In this document: positions 10,197 to 19,954 of the stretch, piece by piece | How positions within the stretch are numbered: position 1 is the first letter of the stretch | How the letters are laid out: every line of letters starts with the position of its first letter | DNA from: Phaeoceros laevis | Lineage: Eukaryota; Anthocerotophyta; Anthocerotopsida; Notothyladales | Assembly: GCA_049999765.1 (NCBI GenBank) | Contig: JBNGIQ010009040.1 | Location: 125,073-178,725 of the forward strand | DNA length: 53,653 bases | Reading direction: 5' to 3' | Position numbers and translations under genes: made by a program | Notes under the pieces: generated by a model | Seen by the model: only the letters and a program-made list of their open reading frames with translations | Database searches by the model: none | Told to the model about the DNA's origin: nothing

Positions 10197-11068
10197 ATGA
10201 TGGGAAGTGATCATGAATGGCGAAGGTCATACAGCTTTCCTCTTACCAAGAACGAAGCTCAGAAAAGCGATCTCCGGCCTGATTTTCCTTCAGGTGCGTC
10301 TTGTGCTTGAACAATCGGGAGCTGGTTACAGCCATGTTGCATTGACTTGCGAACTGACGTCTTAATTACTGGGTGTGTGCGCCAGACGAACAATCTTTTG
10401 AAGAAACGGTCACCATTGTGAAGGGGAAGGTTTGGAGCTTCCGTGAAGGTAGTGCTATTGGTTCTGTTCCAGATGAGCCTGGGTGGCCAGATATTTTCGT
10501 TAAATCACTTGTGAGAACAATGCTGAGGCTGGTGACATTGCTCTCAATGTGGTGCAGTTCTGAAAGGAGTTGCAGAAGCCCTTGTGGGATACGGCCTGAG
10601 TCCATCAGTGGTTGGATACTCGTATCCTGGTTGTCATGGCTTGCTTTGTCTGTTTCTTTTTTAGATCAGGAACTGTTGCGGTTATTTCTTGACATCCATG
10701 TCAGGACTGTGCCACTCCATGAGGAGGGCTATGTTGCTGAAAAGGATGAAGGTGCAGCTGCCTTGCAAAATGTGACCGACTCGGAGGAAGAGGTTACTCG
10801 TAGCGGGTCCTTTTCACGAGGATCCGAGGGGTCTGTGCACCAGCGACATTCAGGAGAGGGCTCAAGTTTCTTGAACCAGGTTGAGGACGATGAGGACGAC
10901 GACCATGCTTTTGCTGAATCCGTTCGACGGGATAGAGGTGAGAAGTTCCTGATATTCTGCCGTTCGAATGGTCACAGCAATGAGAAGGCTCTGATGCTCA
11001 GCATGCGTTCTCTTTACAACAGTCTCAAAACCTCTCCTGGTGAATTGCAGATGAGAGGAAATCATTGA
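10197..11068 (+). CDS. unrecognised small protein, multi-exon
   Basis: I do not recognise this gene. A consistent model is ATG 10197 with exons 10197-10293, 10386-10448, 10558-10621 and 10705-11068, joined in frame by GT-AG introns to 195 residues. Coding-like segments are DHEWRRSYSFPLTKNEAQKS, FEETVTIVKGKVWSFRE, VLKGVAEALVGYGLSPSVVG, and an acidic, serine-rich stretch (DSEEEVTRSGSF, VEDDEDDDHAFAE). No signal peptide or membrane segment is evident. A good donor at about 10938 and acceptor near 10999 could give a different C-terminus, and exons upstream are possible because the first ATG directly follows a CAG acceptor-like site. Function unknown. Gene existence is likely, exact structure uncertain. 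Confidence 0.5.
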
Positions 11069-11487
11069 CAAGGTGAGGAAGCTGGGAGTCTAGAATTGCG
11101 ATGGAGGAAGACGACGACAGTAAGAAGGATGCATAAGTGACCTACAAACCACACTCTTTGTAAATACAAGGAATGGGCTTGCTGCTTGACGAACAACCCG
11201 TGTTGAGTTCAGTGTCCACCTACATGACCTGTAAAATGAGGTTGCTCAAACTCCAGCCACTGCTCTGCTAATAATATCCTTGGACTCGAATAGAAGGGTT
11301 CATAGATTGTGGAGATAGCCTCCAGGAATTCAGTTGTAGATGCCGGATGTTTCACCTGAACTTTCATCCCTCCAGTAATGCACGTACAGCAGTGCATCAG
11401 ACAATAAGTAAGCCCTAGAACTTGTCGGGCTTTGGTTCATGTTGCTGGATTTGCCTGGTGGCAGGCCGGGCTTCATGTCTATGCGCA
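11069..11487. other. intergenic, leader of next gene
   Basis: About 420 bp with no recognised gene. It probably contains the 3' UTR of the preceding gene and the promoter and leader of the spermidine-synthase-like gene. Confidence 0.4.
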
Positions 11488-12636
11488 ATGTGTAGCTGCT
11501 GTGCACAGCCGGTATGGCTTCCCATACTGGCACCTGCCAAGGAGTTACCTCCAGGAAGAGAACCCGGCAGATTGTTAGCCTCACCTAGCGGATATGCACG
11601 CAGTCTGAGTACGCGCAGGTGCCACGACGGTCTGACCCAGCTGCAAACGCAGATTTGCAGCAGGCAGGTGAGAGCCAGAGCTGCAGCGGATTCCAGGAGT
11701 CCTGCTGAGGAGAAACTGTCGGAGGACGTACCGCTGTTGGATGAAGATGTGCAGATGCTTGTCAAGATGAGAAGCAGGCACAACCTGATAAGGGTGTTTG
11801 AAGTGGCTCGACGAGCAGATCATCCTCTGGCTGGAGCGCGGCTTCTCTTGTTGGACAAGCCTGGGAACATCCACAGCGTCTACTACAAGTACAGGGTGCT
11901 GACGGATTCCTACTATGACGTATTCGGAGTTCTCCCTCCGCTTCTTCCGGAGGGACCGCTAGGGCTTCTGGGGCTGGGAGCAGGGACAGCTGCTCGGATT
12001 CTGCTGCATTTCTGGCCATCGTTAGAGATTCATGGCTGGGAGCTTGACGCTGCTGTGATCAACGTAGCAAGGCAGTACTTCGATCTGTCAGATCTGGAGC
12101 GGGGTAGTAGAAGAGATGAAGAGCCCTTCTTTCCCAGGTCGGTGGGTACCGAGGTAGAGAGTGGAAAACCAGTAAGGGTAAGAGATGGCAGGCTCGTTGT
12201 GCATGAAGGAGATGCCCTGCGGCCACTGGCAAGGGTGGACGCGGGATTTGCGGGCATCGTTGTCGACCTTTTTGCCGAGGGCGCAGTCATTCCCGAGCTG
12301 CAACAACCCTCTACTTGGCAGAGTTTGAAACAGAAGCTGCGGCCTGGAGGCCGCATCATGGTCAACTGCGGGGGATCCTGTGTGGAGGCAGAAGGAGTTG
12401 GCAAGAAGGATGGCCGAAGTACCATGTTGGACACCATGGCAGCTATAGCAAGCGTGTTTCCAGGTGAGCTGCACTGGAAGAGTCTGAGAGACAGAGGAGA
12501 CAAATCCATGGACAACTGTATAGCGATGACAGGTCCCCTTCCTGACTTCCACCAGTGGAAGCAGCAAACACCCGAGCACCTGGCCGACGCATTGAGAGGG
12601 TGGGAGCCAGTCACTACAATTGGCAAAACTCCTTGA
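11488..12636 (+). CDS. spermidine synthase-fold SAM-dependent methyltransferase-like protein
   Basis: A single exon of 382 residues. Residues ~1-75 are Ser/Arg/Ala-rich with few acidic residues (LLASPSGYARSLSTRR), which suggests a plastid transit peptide. The core has LLGLGAGTAARIL (SAM or dcSAM nucleotide loop, ~160-172), GWELDAAVINVARQYF (acidic residue ending the second strand), GDALRP and FAGIVVDLFAEG (motif IV region, with the aspartate in VVDLF). It ends in a KLRPGGRIMVNCGG strand-turn. This is the layout of plant spermidine-synthase-like proteins annotated as SAM-dependent methyltransferases. The canonical polyamine-synthase signature was not seen, so polyamine synthesis should not be assumed. 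ATG 11488 is the first ATG of the open frame. Confidence 0.8.
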   Translation: MCSCCAQPVWLPILAPAKELPPGREPGRLLASPSGYARSLSTRRCHDGLTQLQTQICSRQVRARAAADSRSPAEEKLSEDVPLLDEDVQMLVKMRSRHNLIRVFEVARRADHPLAGARLLLLDKPGNIHSVYYKYRVLTDSYYDVFGVLPPLLPEGPLGLLGLGAGTAARILLHFWPSLEIHGWELDAAVINVARQYFDLSDLERGSRRDEEPFFPRSVGTEVESGKPVRVRDGRLVVHEGDALRPLARVDAGFAGIVVDLFAEGAVIPELQQPSTWQSLKQKLRPGGRIMVNCGGSCVEAEGVGKKDGRSTMLDTMAAIASVFPGELHWKSLRDRGDKSMDNCIAMTGPLPDFHQWKQQTPEHLADALRGWEPVTTIGKTP

Positions 12637-13310
12637 CGGATAGTGCTGGAATCAGGAATTCAAGGTGAGCTGATCCAAAAGGTGGACGCGTGGGAATCTG
12701 TGCTTACACAGTCTCCGGTGTGGCACCACATGGACAGAGAAGCCATATTCATCTTCATAACGTAGCTTGAGAAATGGAAACCTGTGTCTAACGTTAACAA
12801 CACCGAAAAGGTAGTGCAATTCTGCTGTCAGCCATGGCAGAATCGGAAGTTCGGGCAGAATGGGAAGTTCGGAACATGAAGATCACAAAATGTGATGAAG
12901 ATCACAAAATGTAAGCACAGTAGAACCAGCTGGAAAAAGGTAGGGCAAAGAGACTTCTCAAAAAACAACACGGGAAGTAGAGAAATGTTCAAAACCAACT
13001 TTTATCGGTGCATTGGCGGCACACGATTGACCATCAGGGCAGACACACGATTGACCATCAGGGCCGATGGAACTTTTGTTGCGGGAATGTGGTGACATGG
13101 ACTGCCATGGTAACTGGTATTAGAAGCCTTACAGACTGTACACTTCTTTGTCATTACTCAGTTTATATTGCTACTCTCTAGTTTCCTACACGATGCGGGG
13201 TATAGCTGCTATGATGAGATACGTAGCACTTCAGGTCTCTCGAGGGTAGCGGGATGGGTGCCTGCGAACTGCGCATCCTGGTGGCAGCAAAGCTCTGAAA
13301 GGATTCATCG
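12637..13310. other. intergenic with small tandem duplications
   Basis: Contains a doubled AAGATCACAAAATGT (about 12880-12911) and a doubled ACACGATTGACCATCAGGGC at about 13021-13040 and 13045-13064. No gene is recognised. The VPS16 leader lies at the right end. Confidence 0.55.
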
Positions 13311-15824
13311 ATGGAGGTGGCGGAATGGAGCGTGCTGCAGAATCGGTTCTACCGGAAGCACGAGATCCATTCGATGCAATGGCAGCGGGTGGATATCAGC
13401 AGGCACAAGGTGGCCTGTGCCAAGTTCGGGGGTCCTATTGCCATGATCAGGGATGAGTCCAAGATGGTGCAGCTGCGGTCGGAGTCAGTGCGGCCCAAGC
13501 TGCTCATTTTCTCTGCAACAGGCAGGATTTTGGCATCCTTCGTGTGGGACAGGCCTGGGGGCAGACTCGTCACCATAGGCTGGACGGACGAGGAAATCCT
13601 GCTTTGCGTCGTCCAGGACGGTACCATCTTCCAGTATAACGTCCACGGGGAGCTTCTGGAGCAGACTCTGTCCCTGGGCGAAGAATGCTGGACCGAGGGC
13701 GTGTCCGATTGCGTAATTTGGGGGAGCGGGCTGGTGTGCCTCACCGAGGGCAACAAGCTGTTCTGCGTTCCCGACCTGAAGCAGCCCCAGGCCGTGAAAT
13801 TGGCGGATCCAGGGCTGGAGGAGCCGCCTCACTGCATGGCCGTGCTGGAGCCGCAGTACACCGTGTCAGGGCATGTGGAGGTGCTGCTGGCTGTGGGAGC
13901 GTCGGTGCTGGTGGTGGATGCGGACGCTGTGCAGGACCAGATGCTGACCATCGGCCCGTTGCAGAGGATAGTAGTGTCGGCAGGAGGGAGTTTTCTGGCT
14001 TGCTTCACGCATGATGGACGGTTGCTTGTTGTGTCCTCTGATTTTTCCAAGACTTTGCTTGACTTCAATACGCAATCAGCTTTGCCCCCGGAGCAGCTTA
14101 TCTGGTGTGGATTGGACAGTGTGCTACTGTACTGGGAGGAACTGCTATTGATGGTTGCGCCCTATGGTGACGAGATTCGGTATGTATATGAGGAGCCTAT
14201 CTTTCTCGTGCCCGAGTGTGATGGCGTCAGGATACTGTCCAACTCTGCCACAGAATTCCTGCAGCGTCTTCCTGATAGCACTGTTTCAATCTTTGGAATT
14301 GGGAGCACATCCCCAGCGGCCATGCTTTACGATGCTCTTGACCACTTTGATAAGAGGAGTGCAAAGGCTGATGAGAACATACGGCTCATAGAGTCTTCTC
14401 TACCTGAAGCTGTGGAGTCATGTATAGACGCTGCCGGGCATGAGTTTGATATTGCCCACCAGAGGACTCTGATGCGGGCTGCTGCGTATGGATTGGCTTT
14501 CTGCAGCCGGTTTCCGCGGAACAGGTTTCTGGAGATGTGCAAAAGCTTGCGGGTTCTCAATGCTGTGCGGAGCTTTGACGTTGGCATCCCTCTTAGCATT
14601 CAGCAGTACAAAGTGCTTACTGCCCCTGTCTTGGTTGCCAGGCTAGTGAACGCTAGAAGGCACCTTTTGGCACTCCGGATCTCAGAGTTTCTAGGGCTGA
14701 GCCAGGAGACAGTCCTTGTGCATTGGGCGTGCTCAAAGATCTCTGCAGTGACGAGTGACGTGCCAGATTCAGTCATTCTTCATTCTCTGGTTGAAAAACT
14801 GAAGGTTTGCCCTGGTACTTCATTTGCAGCAGTTGCTGCACATGCTCACCGAAATGGTCGCCAGAAGCTGGCTGCCCTTTTGCTGGATTATGAGCCTAGG
14901 TCTTCTGAGCAGGTGCCACTACTGACCAGTATGGGCGAGGAGGAAAGGGCTCTTGTGAAGGCAATTGAGAGTGGGGATACAGATCTTGTCTACTTCGCCA
15001 TCTTCTACATCCTGAGGCAGCGACCAACCGTAGAGTTTGTGAAGATCGTGCAGGCCAAGCCTCTCTCTCGGGTTCTCTTCATCATTTATGCAAAACAGAA
15101 TGACCGTGACCTTCTAAAAAAGTTCTACTTGTCAATTGGTCAACCTCAGGGAGCTGCTGAGGTCCTGTTGAGAGAATCCTGGGAACAGTCGCGAACGTCA
15201 GTTGTTGCAGATGCCCAGCTTCCCGTTCCTCGTCTGAAGATGATTGAGCAGGCTCATGGTTTGTTGTCACAGTTGAAGGATCAACAATTTGAAGCAAGCG
15301 CAACAGATGAACATCTTAGATTGCTGAAGCTGCAATTGGAACTCGAGGCAGCAACTGGGCAGCCTATTTTTGTTGATTCTAGTATTAGTGACACTATCCG
15401 CACCTGCATTATGCTAGGCAACCATCGAGCTGTTCAAAAAATCAGAACAGAGTTCAAAGTTCCAGATAAGCGGTTTTGGTGGCTGAAAGTGTTTGCCTTG
15501 GCAGCTCTCAGGGACTGGGCTGCCCTGGAAAAATTCTCTACTGAGAAGAAGTCTCCGATTGGATACATGCCTTTTGTGGAGGCATGTGTAGAGGAGGGGG
15601 AAAATGCTGAAGGTTTGAAGTATGTGTCTAAGATATCGGATCCTCAGCAACGTGCAGAGGCTTATGCGCGGCTTGGTATGGCAAAAGAAGCTGCCGAGGC
15701 AGCTGCACAATCCAAAGATGGGGAACTACTGGGTCGGATAAGATCAACCTTTGCCACCAACACCCCTGCTGGAAATCTTTTTGATTCTCTGAGGGATCGA
15801 CTGTCCTTACAAGGAGCATTTTAA
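13311..15824 (+). CDS. VPS16: vacuolar sorting protein VPS16 (HOPS/CORVET core subunit)
   Basis: 837 residues in one uninterrupted exon. VPS16 (VACUOLELESS1 in Arabidopsis) is a core subunit of the HOPS and CORVET tethers at late endosomes and the vacuole, binding VPS33. The N-terminal half (~1-420) is the Vps16 beta-propeller (AEWSVLQNRFYRKHEIHSMQ, ASFVWDRPGGRLVTIGWTDE, LIWCGLDSVLLYWEELLLMV, GVRILSNSATEFLQRLP). The C-terminal half (~430-830) is the helical solenoid (AAYGLAFCSRFPRNRFLEMC, VLVHWACSKI, AALLLDYEPRSSEQVPLL, RDLLKKFYLSIGQPQGAAEV, ending GNLFDSLRDRLSLQG). Length is close to the Arabidopsis protein (about 858). It has no introns, unlike several multi-exon neighbours. No frameshift or internal stop. 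Confidence 0.96.
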   Translation: MEVAEWSVLQNRFYRKHEIHSMQWQRVDISRHKVACAKFGGPIAMIRDESKMVQLRSESVRPKLLIFSATGRILASFVWDRPGGRLVTIGWTDEEILLCVVQDGTIFQYNVHGELLEQTLSLGEECWTEGVSDCVIWGSGLVCLTEGNKLFCVPDLKQPQAVKLADPGLEEPPHCMAVLEPQYTVSGHVEVLLAVGASVLVVDADAVQDQMLTIGPLQRIVVSAGGSFLACFTHDGRLLVVSSDFSKTLLDFNTQSALPPEQLIWCGLDSVLLYWEELLLMVAPYGDEIRYVYEEPIFLVPECDGVRILSNSATEFLQRLPDSTVSIFGIGSTSPAAMLYDALDHFDKRSAKADENIRLIESSLPEAVESCIDAAGHEFDIAHQRTLMRAAAYGLAFCSRFPRNRFLEMCKSLRVLNAVRSFDVGIPLSIQQYKVLTAPVLVARLVNARRHLLALRISEFLGLSQETVLVHWACSKISAVTSDVPDSVILHSLVEKLKVCPGTSFAAVAAHAHRNGRQKLAALLLDYEPRSSEQVPLLTSMGEEERALVKAIESGDTDLVYFAIFYILRQRPTVEFVKIVQAKPLSRVLFIIYAKQNDRDLLKKFYLSIGQPQGAAEVLLRESWEQSRTSVVADAQLPVPRLKMIEQAHGLLSQLKDQQFEASATDEHLRLLKLQLELEAATGQPIFVDSSISDTIRTCIMLGNHRAVQKIRTEFKVPDKRFWWLKVFALAALRDWAALEKFSTEKKSPIGYMPFVEACVEEGENAEGLKYVSKISDPQQRAEAYARLGMAKEAAEAAAQSKDGELLGRIRSTFATNTPAGNLFDSLRDRLSLQGAF

Positions 15825-16409
15825 TCTTTTTACCAGTTTCATGCTTGTATTCCCATGGGAGACCAAGGATTGTATCCAGGAGGGATAGTTGTACTTCGAA
15901 CATATGTATGACAAGCGCGGTGGCATAGATGACTTTTGCAGAGTTTGAAAGGGCTAATTGGCAATTATGCAGAGCGGCGCGGAAGTGTTCTTTCTTGAGC
16001 CTTGCAAGTTTTTGTGAAAATCCTTACTGAGCTGGCAAGGCATTTTCTCTATCATCTTGCTTCCCGTTACTGTACATGCCACTACTCACCTAACAGGAAG
16101 AGTGGCGCACAGCAAAAGGTTTCGGAGGCTCGTAGGAGGGTTATCGCTACCAATCAACCTGGGATGAAGCCACTGCCTGGCATCGAAAATGAACGAGGTC
16201 AAGGATCGTCTGCGCGGACAAAAAGGAAGCAGCGAATTTACTTTTTGTCGGTCGTCATCTTGTGCTGAAACTCCTGCCTAATCATTGCCATATCGGGTTT
16301 GCCGTGTGAACTTCGAGCTGAGCATGTATATTCAACGTGAGTGGCTTAGCACTCAAAGATCATCGGCTCCGGAGTCGGTTTGAAGTATCTCTTCCGAACA
16401 TGCGTTGAA

Positions 16410-16579
16410 GGGGGACTAAGGGAGACAAGGTGGTTGAGCATTCGTTTGGGGTGCCAGATCGTACTCATACCAACTGTCAAGGGAAGGGGGACTGTCAAGG
16501 GAAGGGGGACTGATGGAGACAAGGTGGATGAGCATAGGTTTGGGGTGCCAGATCCTACTCACACCAACTATCAAGGGAA
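16410..16579 (+). repeat. two ~75-bp direct repeats
   Basis: Copies at about 16410-16484 and 16505-16579 share GGGGGACT, GGAGACAAGGTGG, TTTGGGGTGCCAGATC and CAAGGGAA with scattered differences. They are separated by a short doubled TGTCAAGGGAAGGGGGAC. Confidence 0.75.
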
Positions 16580-16620
16580 TGGCGTGTGTACATATATCTT
16601 GGTGAGATAAAGCTTGGTGA

Positions 16621-16747
16621 GATAAAGCAAATCATTATTGAGATGAAACTACTACATGTGGAGTGTGGACCTTTGGGACCCATCAAGCACCTAATTTAGT
16701 TTTTCTTATGCAGTGATAGTTTCATCTCAGTAATAGTTTGCTTTAAT
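16621..16747. repeat. imperfect inverted repeat, MITE-like
   Basis: GATAAAGCAAATCATTATTG... at 16621-16651 is the imperfect reverse complement of ATAGTTTCATCTCAGTAATA... at 16716-16747. A third partial copy (TAGTTTCATCTC and GACAAAGCAAACC) lies at about 16855-16891. No target-site duplication was confirmed. Confidence 0.55.
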
Positions 16748-16934
16748 AGTTTGCAATAATTCATTGAAGTCAATCATTTGCTTCATAATTCATTGAAGTT
16801 AATCGTTTGCCGGAGAGGAAGGAGAATCCTTGTGTAAGTATATCATTTGGAGTAATAGTTTCATCTCTACTTAGTGAGACAAAGCAAACCATTGTTTGAA
16901 GGTAAGGATCAAGGACAAGACAAAGGAGAAACAG

Positions 16935-17046
16935 TTACTATTATTATTATAAGCATTTATGTACCAACACACTCTACCTCATTTCGTTAGTTACTATTAT
17001 TTTTATAAGCATTTATGTACCAACACACTCTACCTCATTTCGTTAG
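16935..17046 (+). repeat. 56-bp tandem duplication
   Basis: Units 16935-16990 and 16991-17046 differ by one base by eye (ATTATTATTAT against ATTATTTTTAT). Unit core: AAGCATTTATGTACCAACAC, then TCTACCTCATTTCGTTAG. Confidence 0.9.
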
Positions 17047-17571
17047 TCACCTTTACGTTCCTTCTGTTGTTCAGTGTTAGGGTCTATTGTGACAGAATGA
17101 CTATTCTACCTAATCTATTTTGGACATCTCCCTCCTATTAGTCCTTAGCAATCGTCAAGAATTAATCCAAGGTTAGTAATAGAATAGATCTACAAGTTGA
17201 GGTTTGGCTTCCGCTTATTTTTGTTGCATTGCATGCCATTGGGGGGCTAATGGCAACCAAACAAAAATGTCTTTTGAACATGGGGTTGACAACACCCCGT
17301 CCTCATCATTCGATGAGCTTACCTTGACCAGTTTTGCTTGTGATCGAGGACACAATGGTGTGTGTGTGAATGTTTGAGGAGGTTCACACAGTCCCATTCA
17401 CATCCCCCTTACACCTATATGTGAATTTGAGTAAACTTAGAATTTGAGTAAACCTAAAATAGTAGGGTAATTCCTAGATTAATTAGGATTAAGTGGATTG
17501 TGAGTTCATGTCGCACTTGACAGTGTCTAAATCTTTCCAGCACTTCCAGCACTATACTATCTAGTGGAACA

Positions 17572-17651
17572 CATTCATTCATTCATTCATCCATTCATTC
17601 ATTCATTCATTGCCAAGTTTGGATAAAATACATGTTGAATGAATGAATGAA
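17572..17651. repeat. (ATTC)n microsatellite with inverted partner
   Basis: An ATTC run with one CCATTC interruption occupies about 17572-17611. A GAAT run at about 17634-17651 is its reverse complement, so the pair could form a hairpin. Confidence 0.85.
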
Positions 17652-17689
17652 TTATAGTATATTGCCCGTAGTGTGTTGATAACACATGT

Positions 17690-17745
17690 ACGATTCAATA
17701 ACTACGCATAAGGTTTGACGATTCAGTAACTACGTATAAGGTTTG
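17690..17745 (+). repeat. 28-bp tandem duplication
   Basis: Units 17690-17717 and 17718-17745 both read ACGATTCA(A/G)TAACTACG(C/T)ATAAGGTTTG, followed by a partial ACGATT. Confidence 0.85.
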
Positions 17746-18863
17746 ACGATTGGATAAAGTTTAAGTGAAAATAATTTTTGGTGGGAAAGTAAAATCATCA
17801 AATCAAATAGAATCTCGACCATATGCTGAAATTCTTACTTCTACTTTATATACAGAGTTCAATATATGCTGCAAGCCCACAGTGTGCTGACTATCACTAC
17901 TAGATGTGCCACACAGGCTACGCCATGTTGGCTATTATGTCGCTATGTCTTACATTAACACTTAATGTCTCCATCTATGAGCCTAAACCCTAACCTCTCA
18001 CAGTTCTTGATAATAAATCATGTATTTCTGATGCGTGAAAGACGTTAGAAACTAATTGCATATACGAAAAGTCTTCAAAACCCTGATTTTGGTAAGAATG
18101 TAGGAATAATGTATTTGTTGTGTATGCAAACAACATGTTTCTCCATCAATTTTCGATATATAAAATCTGCCAGAAATTGGCTCAATATTTTCACTTTCTT
18201 GTCTTTTGTACATAACAGATGCCACAAAGCCCCACAATGACATATTTCAGATGACGCCATAGTTGTGAAAGTATGGACATGAGCTGCATTCTACATTAGA
18301 GCCAATACTTGCTAAATAGCTTTCAATTAATTTGTATTTTAAGCCCCGAATTTCACAATACTTTATACTCATGTAGAGTGCGATGACTATTGTCGTGTAC
18401 AACAGATCTCTATCAACAAATACACAACAGCAAATTCTCATACAAGATGCAACCCTCTCGGAAGCAAACCTAACATATAGCATCACATCAAAGCTAACGT
18501 CTGGGAATTGATCAATTGATAATTTGAATTCCTACGAGGTCTTTAGAATGAAGCCAAAAAGGATGTCCATACCATCTAAGAGCTTGTGGCGTGCGAAAGC
18601 CGATGTGTAGCTAAGTGTCGCATAGCCGGTCGGGTTAGTAATAGAACCATAGGAGTCATAGAGGGTCGGGCGTCCTCATCTCGGCCATGGCCTATGGGGA
18701 CAGAACCAAATGGCGGGTCCTAGACAGACTTTCTGGATGCTTCCTGCCGACCGTTTACAAGTGCGGGAATGCTTGTTTCTGGTCACTTTGAATTGAGGTT
18801 TGCCTTGGAGTGTTCGGTTTGAAGCGGGTGCTAGACACTTGGATCTGGGGAACCTGAGACGTT

Positions 18864-19046
18864 GGTACGACGGGGCATGGTGCTGGTACGACGGGGCCAT
18901 GGGGCTGGTACGACGGGGCCATGGGGCTGGTACGCGTTGAGGTGTAGCAAGCTTCGTTGCTGGTACGTCGGGGCATCGTCGTTGGTACGTCGGGACGTCA
19001 CAAGCTTCGTTGCTGGTACGTCGGGGCATCGTCGTCGGTACGTCGG
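18864..19046 (+). repeat. GGTACG(A/T)CGGG tandem array
   Basis: Eight or nine degenerate units of about 20 bp built on TGGTACGACGGGGC or TGGTACGTCGGGGC. Two higher-order repeats of about 50-55 bp contain AAGCTTCGTTGCTGGTACGT. The reverse strand is accidentally open across it and would give VPATKL-type repeats, which I attribute to the array and not to a gene. Confidence 0.8.
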
Positions 19047-19189
19047 GACGTCACATTTCATGGTCACCGCAAGTAGCATGAGGCCTAGCACAAACCAGGC
19101 GAGGGTTAGAGTTAGGCCCGACGTCACATTTCATGGTCACCGCAAGTAGCATGAGGCTTAGCACAAACCAGGCGAGGGTTAGAGTTAGG
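19047..19189 (+). repeat. 70-bp tandem duplication
   Basis: Units 19047-19116 and 19120-19189, separated by CCC, begin GACGTCACATTTCATGG and end GAGGGTTAGAGTTAGG, with one visible mismatch. Confidence 0.9.
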
Positions 19190-19954
19190 ACCTTTCTGCA
19201 CACCTCAAAATTCTACGCGCCACAAGCTAGGAAGCAAACCTAACATATAGCATCAGATCAAAGCTAACGTATCACTTTGGGAATTGATCAATTGATAATT
19301 TGAGTTCTTACAAGGTCTTTGGAATGAAGCCAAAAAGGATGTCCATACCACCTAAGAGCTAGCTTGTTGCCAAGATTATCAACTCATCCATTGTCTATCC
19401 TATACTCCATAGGGGCCTTTTAAACCCCATGCATATTGCATGATCCTAAATCTCCATGATCCTAAATCTCCATCCTAAATCTCCTTAAGTATCACTGCTT
19501 CCACACTATCAACATCCAAGGTGGAACATCCAAGGTGGTGATTAGCATCTGGCCGTGTTAATTGTTCATTAGTTGGACATATGCAGGCCACAATGGTAAG
19601 AGTCACATTCTTAACAACGCCATACAAGTCCGTTTTGGGCAAGGGGGGAGCCGAGCTCGTGTTGTGCTTGCTTGCGATCCGGTTGGCAGATACAAGTGCA
19701 CACACAGCATAACTAACACAATCTTTTCTCAAGCAGCAAGTAACATCATACTACAAGCAAGATGTCACTCCTTACCCAACAGTCCAAGATGAACAAGGAA
19801 CTGCACTTATCAACGCAAGCTGTACGTGTTCGCTTAGGCCTTCCCGTTCTCCGATGCACAACGTTGAGTCATGAGAATTCTACGACCAGCATCAATCCCA
19901 ACGTAGAGATGGTTATCGTTGTGGCATCCTCGGTGTTTTACGGTTGTCAGACCT

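Larger units (their letters stand above)
18461..19360 (+). repeat. long direct repeats flanking a ~650-bp block
   Basis: Copies 18461-18584 (124 bp) and 19231-19360 (130 bp) both start GAAGCAAACCTAACATATAG and end CCTAAGAGCT or TCTAAGAGCT. They differ at a few bases and by a 6-bp insertion in the right copy. They bracket the GGTACG array and the 70-bp duplication. They lack the TG...CA ends of LTRs, so a segmental origin is as likely as a mobile one. Confidence 0.8.
15825..19954. other. gene-free, AT-rich, repeat-laden region
   Basis: About 4.1 kb between VPS16 and the 3' end of the CNGC gene. No protein is recognised on either strand. It holds seven repeat structures, listed separately. This looks like decayed non-autonomous or satellite-like DNA. 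No transposase or reverse transcriptase is visible. Confidence 0.6.

Noticed and set aside
10622-10664. 35-43-nt intron in the unrecognised gene that would retain DQELLRLFLDIHVR
   Set aside because: Too short for a usual plant intron. The alternative donor 10622 and acceptor 10704 gives an 83-nt intron and keeps the frame.
16002-16268. 88-codon open frame downstream of VPS16
   Set aside because: No homology, and it lies in 3' flanking DNA.
18676-19127. Long open frames with repeated VPATKL/VPAPWPRRT peptides on the reverse strand
   Set aside because: They are translations of the GGTACG tandem array. No start context, no homology and no codon pattern independent of the repeat.
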